A stretch of 7,740 nt of DNA from Acidobacteriota bacterium (GCA_011523485.1 WTGR01000379.1:1-7740), one strand, 5' to 3'. Positions 1 through 7,618 are shown, numbered from the stretch's first letter. The notes: a model not told the origin generated them from the sequence alone. A program made the numbers and translations.

Positions 1-2
1 TC

Positions 3-155
3 CGGGCGACGGGCATCACGGCGTATCTGTCGAACGGGGGGACGCTCGAGCACGCGCAGCAGATCGCTGGACACGCATCGCCGAAAACGACGAAGCTCTA
101 CGATCGGACGGCGGACACCGTCACCGTCGACGAGATCGAACGCATCGTGATCTGA
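3..155 (+). CDS. Tyrosine site-specific recombinase (integrase), C-terminal fragment
   Basis: The first reading frame encodes 50 residues ending in a TGA stop. The segment begins RATGITAYL, where the Arg fits the second Arg of the HxxR motif. It continues with IAGHASPKTTKLYDR, in which His24 of the fragment fits the second conserved His and Tyr33 the nucleophile that attacks DNA. The order R...GH...Y at this spacing is diagnostic of the catalytic domain of phage-integrase-type recombinases, which cut and rejoin DNA at att sites to move islands, phages or cassettes. The tail (DEIERIVI) is a usual ending in one integrase subgroup. The rest lies before the window, so integrity cannot be judged. 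It lies 325 bases upstream of a DNA methyltransferase on the same strand, which suggests the defence genes arrived on, or next to, an integrative element. Confidence 0.9.
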   Translation, partial: RATGITAYLSNGGTLEHAQQIAGHASPKTTKLYDRTADTVTVDEIERIVI

Positions 156-199
156 AATTGTCGCTGGCGTTGGGGGGTGAGGACCATGGGCGACCTGTG

Positions 200-214
200 C
201 CCGCCAGCGGCGGG
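200..214. repeat. Short GC hairpin downstream of the integrase
   Basis: CCCGCC (200-205) and GGCGGG (209-214) form a perfect 6-bp stem around a 3-base loop, 45 bases after the integrase stop. It could slow transcription at the end of that gene. There is no following T tract, so a classical intrinsic terminator is not supported. Confidence 0.35.
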
Positions 215-360
215 GGGCTCGCAGTAAGGGACATGTTCGAAAGAACTCCAGCACGGCCCGGGGGCGGGGGCAGAGCCCACTTGCCCGTCGTTGTCGACAG
301 GTCTGCGTCGTCCGGGGAGATACCGGGGGCCAGCGTCCAGGTTCTGCAGGGCTGCCGTTG

Positions 361-388
361 CCGGCCCGGCGCGGCCGAGCCGGGCCGG
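361..388. repeat. Perfect 10-bp GC inverted repeat before the methyltransferase
   Basis: CCGGCCCGGC (361-370) pairs perfectly with GCCGGGCCGG (379-388) across an 8-base loop. The stem is entirely G-C. It lies 92 bases before the methyltransferase ATG. There is no T run after it, so it may be a U-less terminator-like hairpin, an mRNA leader structure, or a protein-binding palindrome. Restriction-modification genes often use controller sites upstream of the methylase, but nothing here identifies a controller protein. Confidence 0.5.
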
Positions 389-480
389 GCTCATCACCTT
401 CGGAGACGCCGATGCCGCCGGGCGGCGTCCCATGGCACGATGACCGGTATCTGGAGCGTCAGGCGGGTTCAGGCGACGCA

Positions 481-3375
481 ATGACCACCGACGTGCTACG
501 AGACGTGCTCGAAGCCACCGGCTATCTGGCGAACGGGGATCCGGCGCACGGCGTCTATCTGGACGGCGGGGCGCGTAGCAGATGCCATAGCCGGGACTTT
601 GCTCCCGACGCGCTGTGGCGTAGCGACTCGGCGCTCACCGTCTACTTCAAGCGTGTACCGGAAACACCGTCCCACGACCAGGTTGCAGGATGGCGGCGCG
701 AAATCTGGAATCAAGGGTTCGCGCCGTTGTTGTGGGTTGTTTCGCCGCAGTGGGTCTACCTTTACAACGGCTTCGGCCGCCCGCTGGCAACCCGGGATAC
801 AGACGCAAACCTGCTACGGAGGTTCCGAACAATCGAGGGGGCGTTGGACGAGCTCGACGCATTCGCTGGCCGGCTGGCCATGGAAACGGGACGTTTCTGG
901 CAGGTGGCTGGTACCGTCGATCGCAAGACTAGCGTCGACCGGCAGCTTCTCTCTGATCTTTCCGCGCTCGAGCGCGACCTCGTCGCGGCCGGACAGGATC
1001 GCACTGAGGCTCAAGGACTGATCGGCCGGTCGATTTTCACTCAGTACCTACTCGACCGGCATATCGTCACGCAGCAATTCCTTGAGATGGAGTACGGCCA
1101 CGGCACTCTTGCCGCGGTACTGCGCGACCGGCCCGCTACGGAGCGGTTGTTCGACTGGCTTCGGCGCACCTTCAACGGCGACCTGTTTCCCTCAGAAGGT
1201 CCGGCCGTCCCCGACGCAGAATACCTCGACAGGGCAGCCGATTTTCTCGATGCCGTCGATCCTCAATCGGGGCAAATGACGCTCTTTCCGTACCAGTTCG
1301 ATGTGATACCGGTGGAGCTTATCAGCTCGATCTACGAGCAGTTCGCCCACGCCGACTTGGTAACCGACGGACCCGGAACCGATGTCTTCTACACACGGTT
1401 GTCACTGGTGTCCCTGGTGTTGGACGAGATTACGGATGGACTGACCGGCAACGAAACCGTACTCGATCTGACCTGCGGTTCGGGCGTCTTCTTGGTCGAA
1501 GCGCTACGGCGGCTGGTTGCTCTACGCGCGAACGGCGGCACGCCGAGCCGCGAAGTGATCCGAACTACGCTGCATCGACAGATCCACGGCGTCGACGTCA
1601 GCGAAGCCGCGGTGCGCGTCGCGGCGTTCAGCCTGTACCTGGCGGCTCTGGAACTCGATCCGCGCCCTCGACCGCCGAAGGCGTTGCGATTCGCGCCGCT
1701 GATCGGAAAGACGCTCATCGTCGGTGACGCGTGGGATCGCGATATTCTTCCCAAGGCCAAGAAATTCGACCTGATCGTTGGCAATCCGCCCTGGAGCTAT
1801 AGAGGCAAGGCGACTACGGCAGCGCGCCGCCTTCGTCGTAGCGGCCACAAAGCGCCGCGCGGCGAGAGCCTGGATTTCGTGTTTCGGGCGATGGACTTCG
1901 CGTCCGACGACACGCGATTCGGGGTAATCCTGAGCGCGGTGCAGTTTTTCAGTCGAAGCAAGACCGGCGCAGCTGCGTCGCGGCAGCTCATCGCGGCTCT
2001 CGCTCCGGTCACGCTGGTCAATCTGTCGAACCAATCCAATTGGTTGTTCCCCAGAAGCAAGATGCCCGCGGTGGCCCTCCTGGCGCGGCATCGGACCTCG
2101 CCCCGCGACACTATCACTGTCGTGCAGGTACCCTGGTCCCCCGCTGGCGAGAAAAGCCACACGTTTGAGATCGCTCCCAGCGACATCATCACGCTGCGGT
2201 TGGCCGACTGGGAGAGAAAAGATGAGTTATTGAAAGGCGCGTTCTGTGGGTATCGCCGCGACTTGGCATTGCTGGACAGGTTGACCGCGAACCATCGCAC
2301 GCTTGGCGACCAACTCACGAGACTCAATACAGAACTTTGCAGAGGACTGACCGTTGGTGATCAGAGCCGCGATGCGCACATGCTCCGCGGGCTTCCACTC
2401 CTGGCCGCGCAGAACTTTCGATCATTCTCTCTTCCAGACGACTTGAGCACGTTTGATGCAACAGGAGCCGAACGACCACGCGATCGCGACTGCTATCGCG
2501 CACCATTGCTGATTGTCAAGGAGTTCTTGAGGAGCGACGCGCGCCCTGTCGTTGCGGTCGCAGATCGTGATACGGTGTTTACGGAGGCCTATTTCGGTTC
2601 AGCGCTCCCCTCCGCGCGGCTTGAGACGGCCTGCCTGATTGCGGCCATTCTGAGCTCGTCACTCGTCTCCTGGTTTTTCTTGATGACTGCTTCGACTTTT
2701 GGGCTGTGGATGCGGCGACTCATGCGGCCGGACATCGAGCGTGTGCCGACTCCCGATCTCGACGCCGCTCTGCACTCCGATGCGGGCCGGCGGCTGACGC
2801 GACTGGTCCGGACCTTGCGCCGCAGACCGCCCGGCGACGCCGACTGGGGAGCACTTGACGAAGCCGTCTTCGACCTCTATGGCATTGACGGAGCGGACCG
2901 CATCGTCGCTCGTGACGGTCTGTTTCGGGCGAGCTGGCAATGGGCGAGGGGCCGCAGTGCATCTGTGGAGGCCGCGGACATCTCTTGCCTCGCGGACTAT
3001 GCGAACGTGTTTCGGGGAGCCCTAGAGGTATGGCTGTCCGGATCGACGCGACACCATTTGCACGCCGAGGTCTTTGATTTCCCCTCGCACACACCGTTGC
3101 GGGTGGTGCGATTTGTTCTCGGCAAGAAACCCGGCGCAGCCGAAACGGTGGTTACGAAGGCGGACGGCGCGCTCAAAGACGTGCTGGGTCGCATTGGACA
3201 GCGCTTGGACGTCGCGATTGGCAGTTTCCTGATCGGCCAGCGGGAGCTACGGATGTACGGTGCCGACGAAGTGGTTATCATCAAGCCTGCGGCTCGCCGG
3301 CATTGGATGGGCGTATCGGCGCTTGAAGACGCGGATGCCGTCGTGGCGGAAACCCTGACCGGAACTGGGGCATGA
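481..3375 (+). CDS. Large N6-adenine DNA methyltransferase (Eco57I/type IIG-like)
   Basis: The 964-residue product should transfer a methyl group from S-adenosylmethionine to adenine N6 in DNA. The AdoMet-binding motif I is DLTCGSGVF at about residues 329-337, and the catalytic motif IV is NPPW at 435-438, preceded by FDLIVG. This order is that of the gamma class used by type I and IIG enzymes. A helical segment containing LFPYQFDVIPVELISSIYEQF-type residues (about 268-288) comes before motif I, as usual in this family. Residues 1-100 form a separate domain with VYFK (54-57) and WNQGFAPLLWVV (76-87). This could be a degenerate nuclease-like fold, but a full D...ExK set is not visible. The ~500 residues after motif IV probably hold target recognition. 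ATG 481 is chosen because the family-like sequence begins there; the frame stays open back to TTG 358 but that part is Gly/Pro/Arg-rich and overlaps a hairpin. Only a weak ribosome site (AGGCGAC) precedes it. The 3' end overlaps the next gene by four bases. Confidence 0.88.
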   Translation: MTTDVLRDVLEATGYLANGDPAHGVYLDGGARSRCHSRDFAPDALWRSDSALTVYFKRVPETPSHDQVAGWRREIWNQGFAPLLWVVSPQWVYLYNGFGRPLATRDTDANLLRRFRTIEGALDELDAFAGRLAMETGRFWQVAGTVDRKTSVDRQLLSDLSALERDLVAAGQDRTEAQGLIGRSIFTQYLLDRHIVTQQFLEMEYGHGTLAAVLRDRPATERLFDWLRRTFNGDLFPSEGPAVPDAEYLDRAADFLDAVDPQSGQMTLFPYQFDVIPVELISSIYEQFAHADLVTDGPGTDVFYTRLSLVSLVLDEITDGLTGNETVLDLTCGSGVFLVEALRRLVALRANGGTPSREVIRTTLHRQIHGVDVSEAAVRVAAFSLYLAALELDPRPRPPKALRFAPLIGKTLIVGDAWDRDILPKAKKFDLIVGNPPWSYRGKATTAARRLRRSGHKAPRGESLDFVFRAMDFASDDTRFGVILSAVQFFSRSKTGAAASRQLIAALAPVTLVNLSNQSNWLFPRSKMPAVALLARHRTSPRDTITVVQVPWSPAGEKSHTFEIAPSDIITLRLADWERKDELLKGAFCGYRRDLALLDRLTANHRTLGDQLTRLNTELCRGLTVGDQSRDAHMLRGLPLLAAQNFRSFSLPDDLSTFDATGAERPRDRDCYRAPLLIVKEFLRSDARPVVAVADRDTVFTEAYFGSALPSARLETACLIAAILSSSLVSWFFLMTASTFGLWMRRLMRPDIERVPTPDLDAALHSDAGRRLTRLVRTLRRRPPGDADWGALDEAVFDLYGIDGADRIVARDGLFRASWQWARGRSASVEAADISCLADYANVFRGALEVWLSGSTRHHLHAEVFDFPSHTPLRVVRFVLGKKPGAAETVVTKADGALKDVLGRIGQRLDVAIGSFLIGQRELRMYGADEVVIIKPAARRHWMGVSALEDADAVVAETLTGTGA

Positions 3376-4370
3376 AGTTACCGTTCGGTGCCCCGTCGGC
3401 CACGGGCAGACCGCTTATTACGCTGCGGCCCTACATCGCGCGGGCTATCGTGTATACCATCAAGGCTGGCTGGACAGTGGCGTTACGGTCTGCCGATATG
3501 ACCGCAGGCGCTGGGGAAGTCGTAATGACGGAGCGGCTTCGCGACGGCATGGAAGAGGCGTTGAGGTCCGGCAAGGTGAAGAAGTGGGGCAAGGCCATGA
3601 TTGTGCTTCCTGGAACCGAATCCCGGTCCCGTCCGGACGTGCTATTGCCGGACGGTCGCACCGACATCCCGATTCTGTTGATTGAGATCTTCTTGCGGTT
3701 CGGCGAACACAAACCCCACGCGATACTCGAATGTAAACGGATCGCAGGCAACGATGCGGACCTGTGTAGAGAATACGTCGTCGAAGGCATCGACCGATTC
3801 CAATCCGGCAAGTACGGAGCGAACCACTCGACCGGGTTCATGGTAGGATACCTGATCGGCGGGACCGCAACCGTCGCCGCCCGAGGCGTCAACCGATACC
3901 TGAACTCCGGTCGCACAAGCCGCGGCCGACGTCCGACTGAGAGCTTGCGGTCATCGAGCCTCGTTGGTGGATCCTGGGCGTGGCAAAGCCGTCACTCGCG
4001 ACTGGTGCGGTCAGCAATAGACCTTCATCACGTGTTTCTGCGCACCGTTGTCGTTGGTGGGACTCAGGCGCGCGGGCGGACCATCGCCGGCCCGGGCGCA
4101 GAGCGGGGGTCCCAACCCGCGCGCGGAGCGCCTGAGCAGAGGTTCGAGTTCGCGGCGTGTCCCCGGCGCAAAGAACGCCATCTGTGGTCTTCAAAAGATC
4201 GATCGGCCGAGCCGCCGCCGGTCGGAAGACTTTCGCCCCCGGAGGCGACTCTCTCAAGCGGACATCCGGGGCGACTGTCGCCAGGACCGCGCGCGTGGCC
4301 CCCTCCCGAAAAACGGCCGCACGAACGGTCCCGGCGGCCGCGTTTCAATCCTCCCAAGGACCGTCCATGA
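3372..4370 (+). CDS. PD-(D/E)XK nuclease-like protein coupled to the methyltransferase, with abnormal C-terminal extension
   Basis: The ATG sits inside ATGA, so the start overlaps the methyltransferase stop by four bases and translation is probably coupled. The 332-residue product has a likely nuclease core. A helix with Glu49 and Glu54 is followed by RTDIPI (Asp98) and then by HAILECKRI, where Glu120 and Lys122 make an ExK signature 22 residues after the Asp. The next part, about residues 134-177, reads as ordinary globular protein (YVVEGIDRF, GFMVGYLIGG, GVNRYLN). This matches a PD-(D/E)XK restriction-type fold, so the inferred role is DNA cleavage as partner of the methyltransferase. Residues up to about 225 (ending IDLHHVFLRT) still look natural. 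Beyond that, about 107 residues are Arg/Gly/Pro/Ser-rich with no motif and probably come from a lost stop or a frameshift near 4050. The end overlaps the convergent HNH gene by 26 bases. The nuclease assignment is by motif only. Confidence 0.68.
   Translation: MKLPFGAPSATGRPLITLRPYIARAIVYTIKAGWTVALRSADMTAGAGEVVMTERLRDGMEEALRSGKVKKWGKAMIVLPGTESRSRPDVLLPDGRTDIPILLIEIFLRFGEHKPHAILECKRIAGNDADLCREYVVEGIDRFQSGKYGANHSTGFMVGYLIGGTATVAARGVNRYLNSGRTSRGRRPTESLRSSSLVGGSWAWQSRHSRLVRSAIDLHHVFLRTVVVGGTQARGRTIAGPGAERGSQPARGAPEQRFEFAACPRRKERHLWSSKDRSAEPPPVGRLSPPEATLSSGHPGRLSPGPRAWPPPEKRPHERSRRPRFNPPKDRP
4063..4136. repeat. Inverted repeat in the doubtful 3' part of the nuclease gene
   Basis: CTCAGGCGC (4063-4071) is perfectly complementary to GCGCCTGAG (4128-4136), with a further imperfect GC-rich pairing inside (GCGGGCGG against CCCGCGCGCGG). 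It lies just after the point where the nuclease protein stops looking natural. It could be a terminator-like hairpin originally outside the gene, or the end of a small inserted element. No T tract follows. Confidence 0.4.
4270..4282. repeat. Perfect short palindrome between convergent genes
   Basis: GGCGAC-T-GTCGCC forms a perfect 6-bp palindrome around one central base. It lies 63 bases beyond the HNH stop on the minus strand, where a terminator or binding site would be expected. The loop is too short for a good RNA hairpin unless the stem opens, so its role is uncertain. Confidence 0.3.
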
Positions 4371-5319
4371 CTAAGGCTGTGGCCTCTTGGCCACTGTAGT
4401 CGGCGATCACCAAGGGGAATACTTGATCGCCGTGGGTGCCTTGGGCTGCCGCACCGAAGAGGTCCTCTCCGAGTGATTCCCTGGGGCTACGTCCCTCAGG
4501 GAAGATGATCGTTGCTGTGCGCCGACGGCCGAACTTGGCGAGATCCCAGACAGGGCCGCCGCTGACGGTGGTCGTGATCTTGCCGTCGGGCGCAGCTGAG
4601 GCTAGCTCGTCCGTCCACTCGTAGAACTCCCGGTCCCAGCTCCGAGGCAGGAATACGATGTGGTCTCCAAGCTTCACGACCCAGCACGGCACCTGCTCGC
4701 GGTTCATGACAATTCCGTCAGTCATCGTCCAGCCAGTAGGGGCTGAGATAACGTAGTTACGGACGATCTCCTCCTCAGGTCGCATGATCTGCCGCCGGAT
4801 CCGTTCAAGTGCAACACCTTCGGCGTATCGATATCCGAGCTCACCGAGCAGCGAGACCACCGAGAGGTACGCGGCCTTCAACCAGGGTACGTTCACGTAG
4901 TGACTCTGTGGACGACGCCACGCCATCTTGAACCCGCGCGTCTGCAGGGCTCGGCTCAGGACATCAGGTGAAACCTGGGTCTTCGGGAATCGAAGATGAA
5001 GGTCCGTTGTTCCCTCCCCCGGCGAGGCGTAGGCGGTCTGTATAGGTAGACCCGGTACCGTTAGGTGGACCTTTTGCTCGTCCCGCCGTGCCTCGGAGAC
5101 TACCTGCTCCGCGCGGCCGGTGTTCTCGTTGCAGGGACGGCAGGTGAGGCACATGGCGATCCCGCTCGCTCCGAAGGACGTCGGCAGGACGTGCTCAAGC
5201 GAGACAGTCCGGCCTTGCTCGACCTCTGCTTCGGTGAAGGGTGAGAGACAGATCGGGCACCTGTTGTTGCCCTGTCGGAAGTGGCGCAGTCGTTGCTTCC
5301 GAGGGGATGTGCGACTCAC
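4345..5319 (-). CDS. HNH endonuclease
   Basis: The 324-residue product carries an N-terminal HNH nuclease module: CPIC at 21-24, SLEHVLP at 40-46 with His43 the likely general base, and CLTCRPCNENTG at 57-68. Cys21/24 and Cys60/63 fit the structural zinc site and Asn64 or Asn66 the conserved Asn. Such proteins cut DNA or nick it with a divalent metal and are frequent in phage-defence operons. The ~250 residues after the HNH have a region with LKAAYLSVVSLLGELGY (from about 147) and IRRQI (from about 174), a pattern I associate with a group of HNH proteins; the rest is unrecognised. The start is placed at GTG 5319, which has GGGGAG eight bases upstream and overlaps the TGA of the small upstream ORF (GTGA). 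A longer frame back to GTG 5424 exists, but its extra 35 residues overlap that small ORF, look like a chance frame, and have poorer ribosome-site spacing (4 bases). Transcription converges on the nuclease gene. Confidence 0.82.
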   Translation of the reverse strand: MSRTSPRKQRLRHFRQGNNRCPICLSPFTEAEVEQGRTVSLEHVLPTSFGASGIAMCLTCRPCNENTGRAEQVVSEARRDEQKVHLTVPGLPIQTAYASPGEGTTDLHLRFPKTQVSPDVLSRALQTRGFKMAWRRPQSHYVNVPWLKAAYLSVVSLLGELGYRYAEGVALERIRRQIMRPEEEIVRNYVISAPTGWTMTDGIVMNREQVPCWVVKLGDHIVFLPRSWDREFYEWTDELASAAPDGKITTTVSGGPVWDLAKFGRRRTATIIFPEGRSPRESLGEDLFGAAAQGTHGDQVFPLVIADYSGQEATALVMDGPWED

Positions 5320-5420
5320 TTGCGGTACTCCCCGTCCTCGCTGAGCCTTTGAAGGACAGCAATCGGTGGCTTCTGGTCCGAACAGCAGGTCTGAAACTGA
5401 TCGTCTTTTGCTGCGGTCAT
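5316..5420 (-). CDS. 34-residue ORF translationally coupled to the HNH endonuclease
   Basis: ATG 5420 has a strong ribosome site (AAAGGAG) with ideal 8-base spacing. It opens a 34-residue frame (starting MTAAKDDQFQ and ending SEDGEYRK) whose TGA overlaps the GTG of the HNH gene in GTGA. The composition is acidic and polar and is not the Arg/Gly/Pro-rich sort that chance frames give here. It has two adjacent Cys (12-13). No family is recognised. It may be a leader peptide that couples HNH translation, or a small partner such as an inhibitor of the nuclease. The frame is open upstream to ATG 5618, giving a 100-residue alternative (MATTANLARL...), but that start would sit upstream of the promoter found at 5494-5521 and has only a weak ribosome site. 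The coupled short form is preferred. Confidence 0.62.
   Translation of the reverse strand: MTAAKDDQFQTCCSDQKPPIAVLQRLSEDGEYRK
5328..5333 (-). promoter_or_regulatory. Ribosome binding site of the HNH gene
   Basis: On the minus strand this reads GGGGAG, eight bases before GTG 5319. It lies inside the 34-residue ORF and decides the HNH start in favour of GTG 5319 over GTG 5424. Confidence 0.6.
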
Positions 5421-5428
5421 CCACTTTT

Positions 5429-5435
5429 CTCCTTT
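5429..5435 (-). promoter_or_regulatory. Strong ribosome binding site of the small ORF
   Basis: On the minus strand this reads AAAGGAG, a near-perfect Shine-Dalgarno sequence. It is eight bases from ATG 5420 but only four bases from GTG 5424, so it supports the small ORF rather than an N-terminally extended HNH protein. Confidence 0.75.
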
Positions 5436-5493
5436 GGTGGCGGATCTGATCGGACAGAGGTTCGACAGATACTCGCTCGCGGCGGACGAATCC

Positions 5494-5521
5494 AGTCTAC
5501 TACTCGACAATGGCCTGTCAA
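5494..5521 (-). promoter_or_regulatory. Sigma70-type promoter for the small ORF-HNH unit
   Basis: On the minus strand a perfect -35 box TTGACA (5516-5521) is followed after 16 bases by TAGACT (5494-5499), which fits TAnnnT. Transcription would begin near 5487 and give a leader of about 67 bases before ATG 5420. The direct repeats at 5539-5582 lie just upstream of the -35 box. Confidence 0.6.
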
Positions 5522-5538
5522 GGTGCTGCGCATAAGCA

Positions 5539-5582
5539 AATAGGCGCGATGCATGTAATAGCGCTTTGCCGCGCAATAGCGG
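5539..5582. repeat. Three AATAG(G/C)(C)G direct repeats at exact 18-bp spacing
   Basis: AATAGGCGC begins at 5539, AATAGCGC at 5557 and AATAGCGG at 5575, so the boxes are exactly 18 bp apart. A less similar GTAAGCGC follows at 5588. The array lies between the divergent HNH unit and helicase gene, about 18 bp upstream of the TTGACA box. Candidate roles are tandem operator sites for a regulator or iteron-like sites. With only three copies of an 8-9 bp core, chance or a hexapeptide repeat in an overlapping frame cannot be excluded. Confidence 0.45.
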
Positions 5583-5789
5583 TGCACGTAAGCGCGCTAA
5601 ATTTGCAGTAGTTGCCATGTAACTGATACCTTTGTGGCCCCGTAGCCTCACGCTGCGCCGCGCCGACGCGCGCGAGTTCCTGGAAGGCTCTGCGCACAAG
5701 GATACCGGCGAGTGCACGCTGCCACGCATGGCGAATTCGTACTGCGGCAACGACCAGCATGGAACGGGCGCAATCCGGCGACTGGGGAC
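5583..5789. other. Divergent intergenic region before the helicase
   Basis: This stretch separates the repeat array from the helicase promoter. A plus-strand frame is open from ATG 5632 into the helicase, but its 58 residues do not resemble helicase sequence and lie upstream of a better start. The part near 5590-5630 is noticeably richer in A and T than the surroundings, as expected for control DNA. No further gene is supported. Confidence 0.45.
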
Positions 5790-5798
5790 TGCTACTGT
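5790..5798 (+). promoter_or_regulatory. Extended -10 promoter of a leaderless helicase mRNA
   Basis: TGC followed by TACTGT fits the extended -10 pattern TGnTAnnnT. Seven bases (TTCGGCC) separate it from ATG 5806, so transcription would start at or next to the A of the ATG and no ribosome site is needed; none is present. No good -35 box is seen, which extended -10 promoters tolerate. The same nine bases and spacing occur at 7324-7340. Confidence 0.6.
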
Positions 5799-5805
5799 TT
5801 CGGCC

Positions 5806-6942
<1,137 letters not shown>

Positions 6943-7323
6943 AATCAACAACTTACGGAGACGAACCCCTCCAAATACCGCCCAAATCGACAAAATGGTC
7001 GCCGATCTTGTTAAACATGGGCTAAACGTTCAGGAGCACCGCACCAGTCGCGGCCGAAACGATCAGCCGGGGGGTGCTGCCGGGATTGGCGGCGTTCCCG
7101 CCCTGGGTCTGATAACGCCGCGATACGTTAACTTGCCGCCGCCTCCAGCCCCATCCAGCATGTCCGAGCGCCGCGACCTCCCTCCGCCAGTGACCCTACC
7201 GCCCAGGCCGGCGGATCGGTGCCGCCTGAACGGCTCTGAAACAGTCGGCCTCGAGCGGGGTCCCAGGTCGACTTCGAGAGCCTGAAAGGCCTCGCATCGG
7301 CACCGAATCTCGTCGTGCAGACG
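6943..7323. other. Region after the helicase break, no firm gene
   Basis: About 380 bases unrelated to the rest of the helicase. The first 80 bases are clearly richer in A than the neighbourhood. Small frames exist on both strands: a minus-strand ATG 7018 to TAA 6953 gives 21 natural-looking residues (MFNKIGDHFVDL...), and the same minus frame upstream, ending in TAG, reads QGGNAANPGSTPRLIVSAA. These could be remnants of an inserted gene, but no family is recognised. No terminal inverted repeats or transposase motif were seen. Confidence 0.4.
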
Positions 7324-7332
7324 TGCTACTGT
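7324..7332 (+). promoter_or_regulatory. Second copy of the extended -10 box, before GTG 7340
   Basis: TGCTACTGT is identical to the box at 5790-5798 and again lies seven bases (CTGCGGC) from a start codon, GTG 7340. This implies a leaderless transcript. There is no clear -35 box. Confidence 0.5.
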
Positions 7333-7339
7333 CTGCGGC

Positions 7340-7618
7340 GTGGAACCCGAGCCCGCCGCGAGACCGAGGTCTCTGCGGCTGACCCAGGCCCGGATCGGCG
7401 ACAACTCTGCACGACGGCAACGGCAACCGGGTGGCGGTCGTCAACGCCTTCACCACCGTAAATCCGGACACCGAGGCGATCGTACGCGCTGTCGACTACC
7501 AGGTCGTGGGCACTCCGGAACAGTTCAGGGGTGTATTCGGACGACGCCGGCGACGTCGCCCGCTGGGTGTATGCCCGCTGCCGGGTTCCTGGCGATTACC
7601 GGGGGGCGCGCGGGCTCA
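7340..7618 (+). pseudogene. Small unrecognised gene broken by two apparent frameshifts
   Basis: Coding signal (strongly G/C-ending codons and ordinary protein composition) moves between frames. From GTG 7340 it reads VEPEPAARPRSLRLTQARIG. Near 7405 it shifts one base to NRVAVVNAFTTVNPDTEAIV and on to YQVVGTPEQF. In the GGGGG run at 7528-7531 it shifts again to VYSDDAGDVARWVYARCRVP, then fades near 7600. Each shift is explained by one extra base, the second in a G homopolymer, so either mutation or sequencing error would do. The leaderless promoter supports the start. The three parts joined would make a protein of roughly 85-90 residues. No family is recognised. The end is uncertain, and it converges with the minus-strand gene that stops at 7616. 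Confidence 0.4.

Larger units (their letters stand above)
156..480. other. Intergenic region without a convincing gene
   Basis: These 325 bases separate the integrase stop from the methyltransferase start. Open frames exist on both strands, but their products are rich in Arg, Gly and Pro with no recognisable motif, as expected for chance frames in GC-rich DNA. The visible structure is two GC-rich hairpins, listed separately. No clear promoter hexamer pair stands out. A GC-rich promoter or an att site could be hidden here. Confidence 0.55.

Noticed and set aside
1522..2160. Minus-strand open frame of 212 codons inside the methyltransferase
   Set aside because: It overlaps motifs I and IV of the methyltransferase on the other strand and has no recognisable motif.
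4342..4351. GTTTCAATCC, similar to the end of some CRISPR repeats
   Set aside because: Only one copy occurs; no spaced repetition was seen in the window.
5632..5805. Upstream in-frame extension of the helicase from ATG 5632
   Set aside because: The 58 extra residues do not resemble helicase sequence, while ATG 5806 begins the family-like MRLEDL and sits at leaderless spacing from TACTGT.
6962..6976. Minus-strand GGGGTTCGTCTCC resembling a tRNA T-arm
   Set aside because: The loop has T where the near-invariant A58 should be, and no acceptor, D or anticodon arms can be paired around it.
7010..7016. GTTAAAC matching the integron attC core pattern GTTRRRY
   Set aside because: No matching RYYYAAC box or internal pairing boxes were found nearby, and the 7-mer alone is expected by chance.
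6995..7285. Plus-strand 96-codon frame after the helicase
   Set aside because: No ribosome site, a Pro/Arg/Gly-rich product after the first ~16 residues, and no motif.
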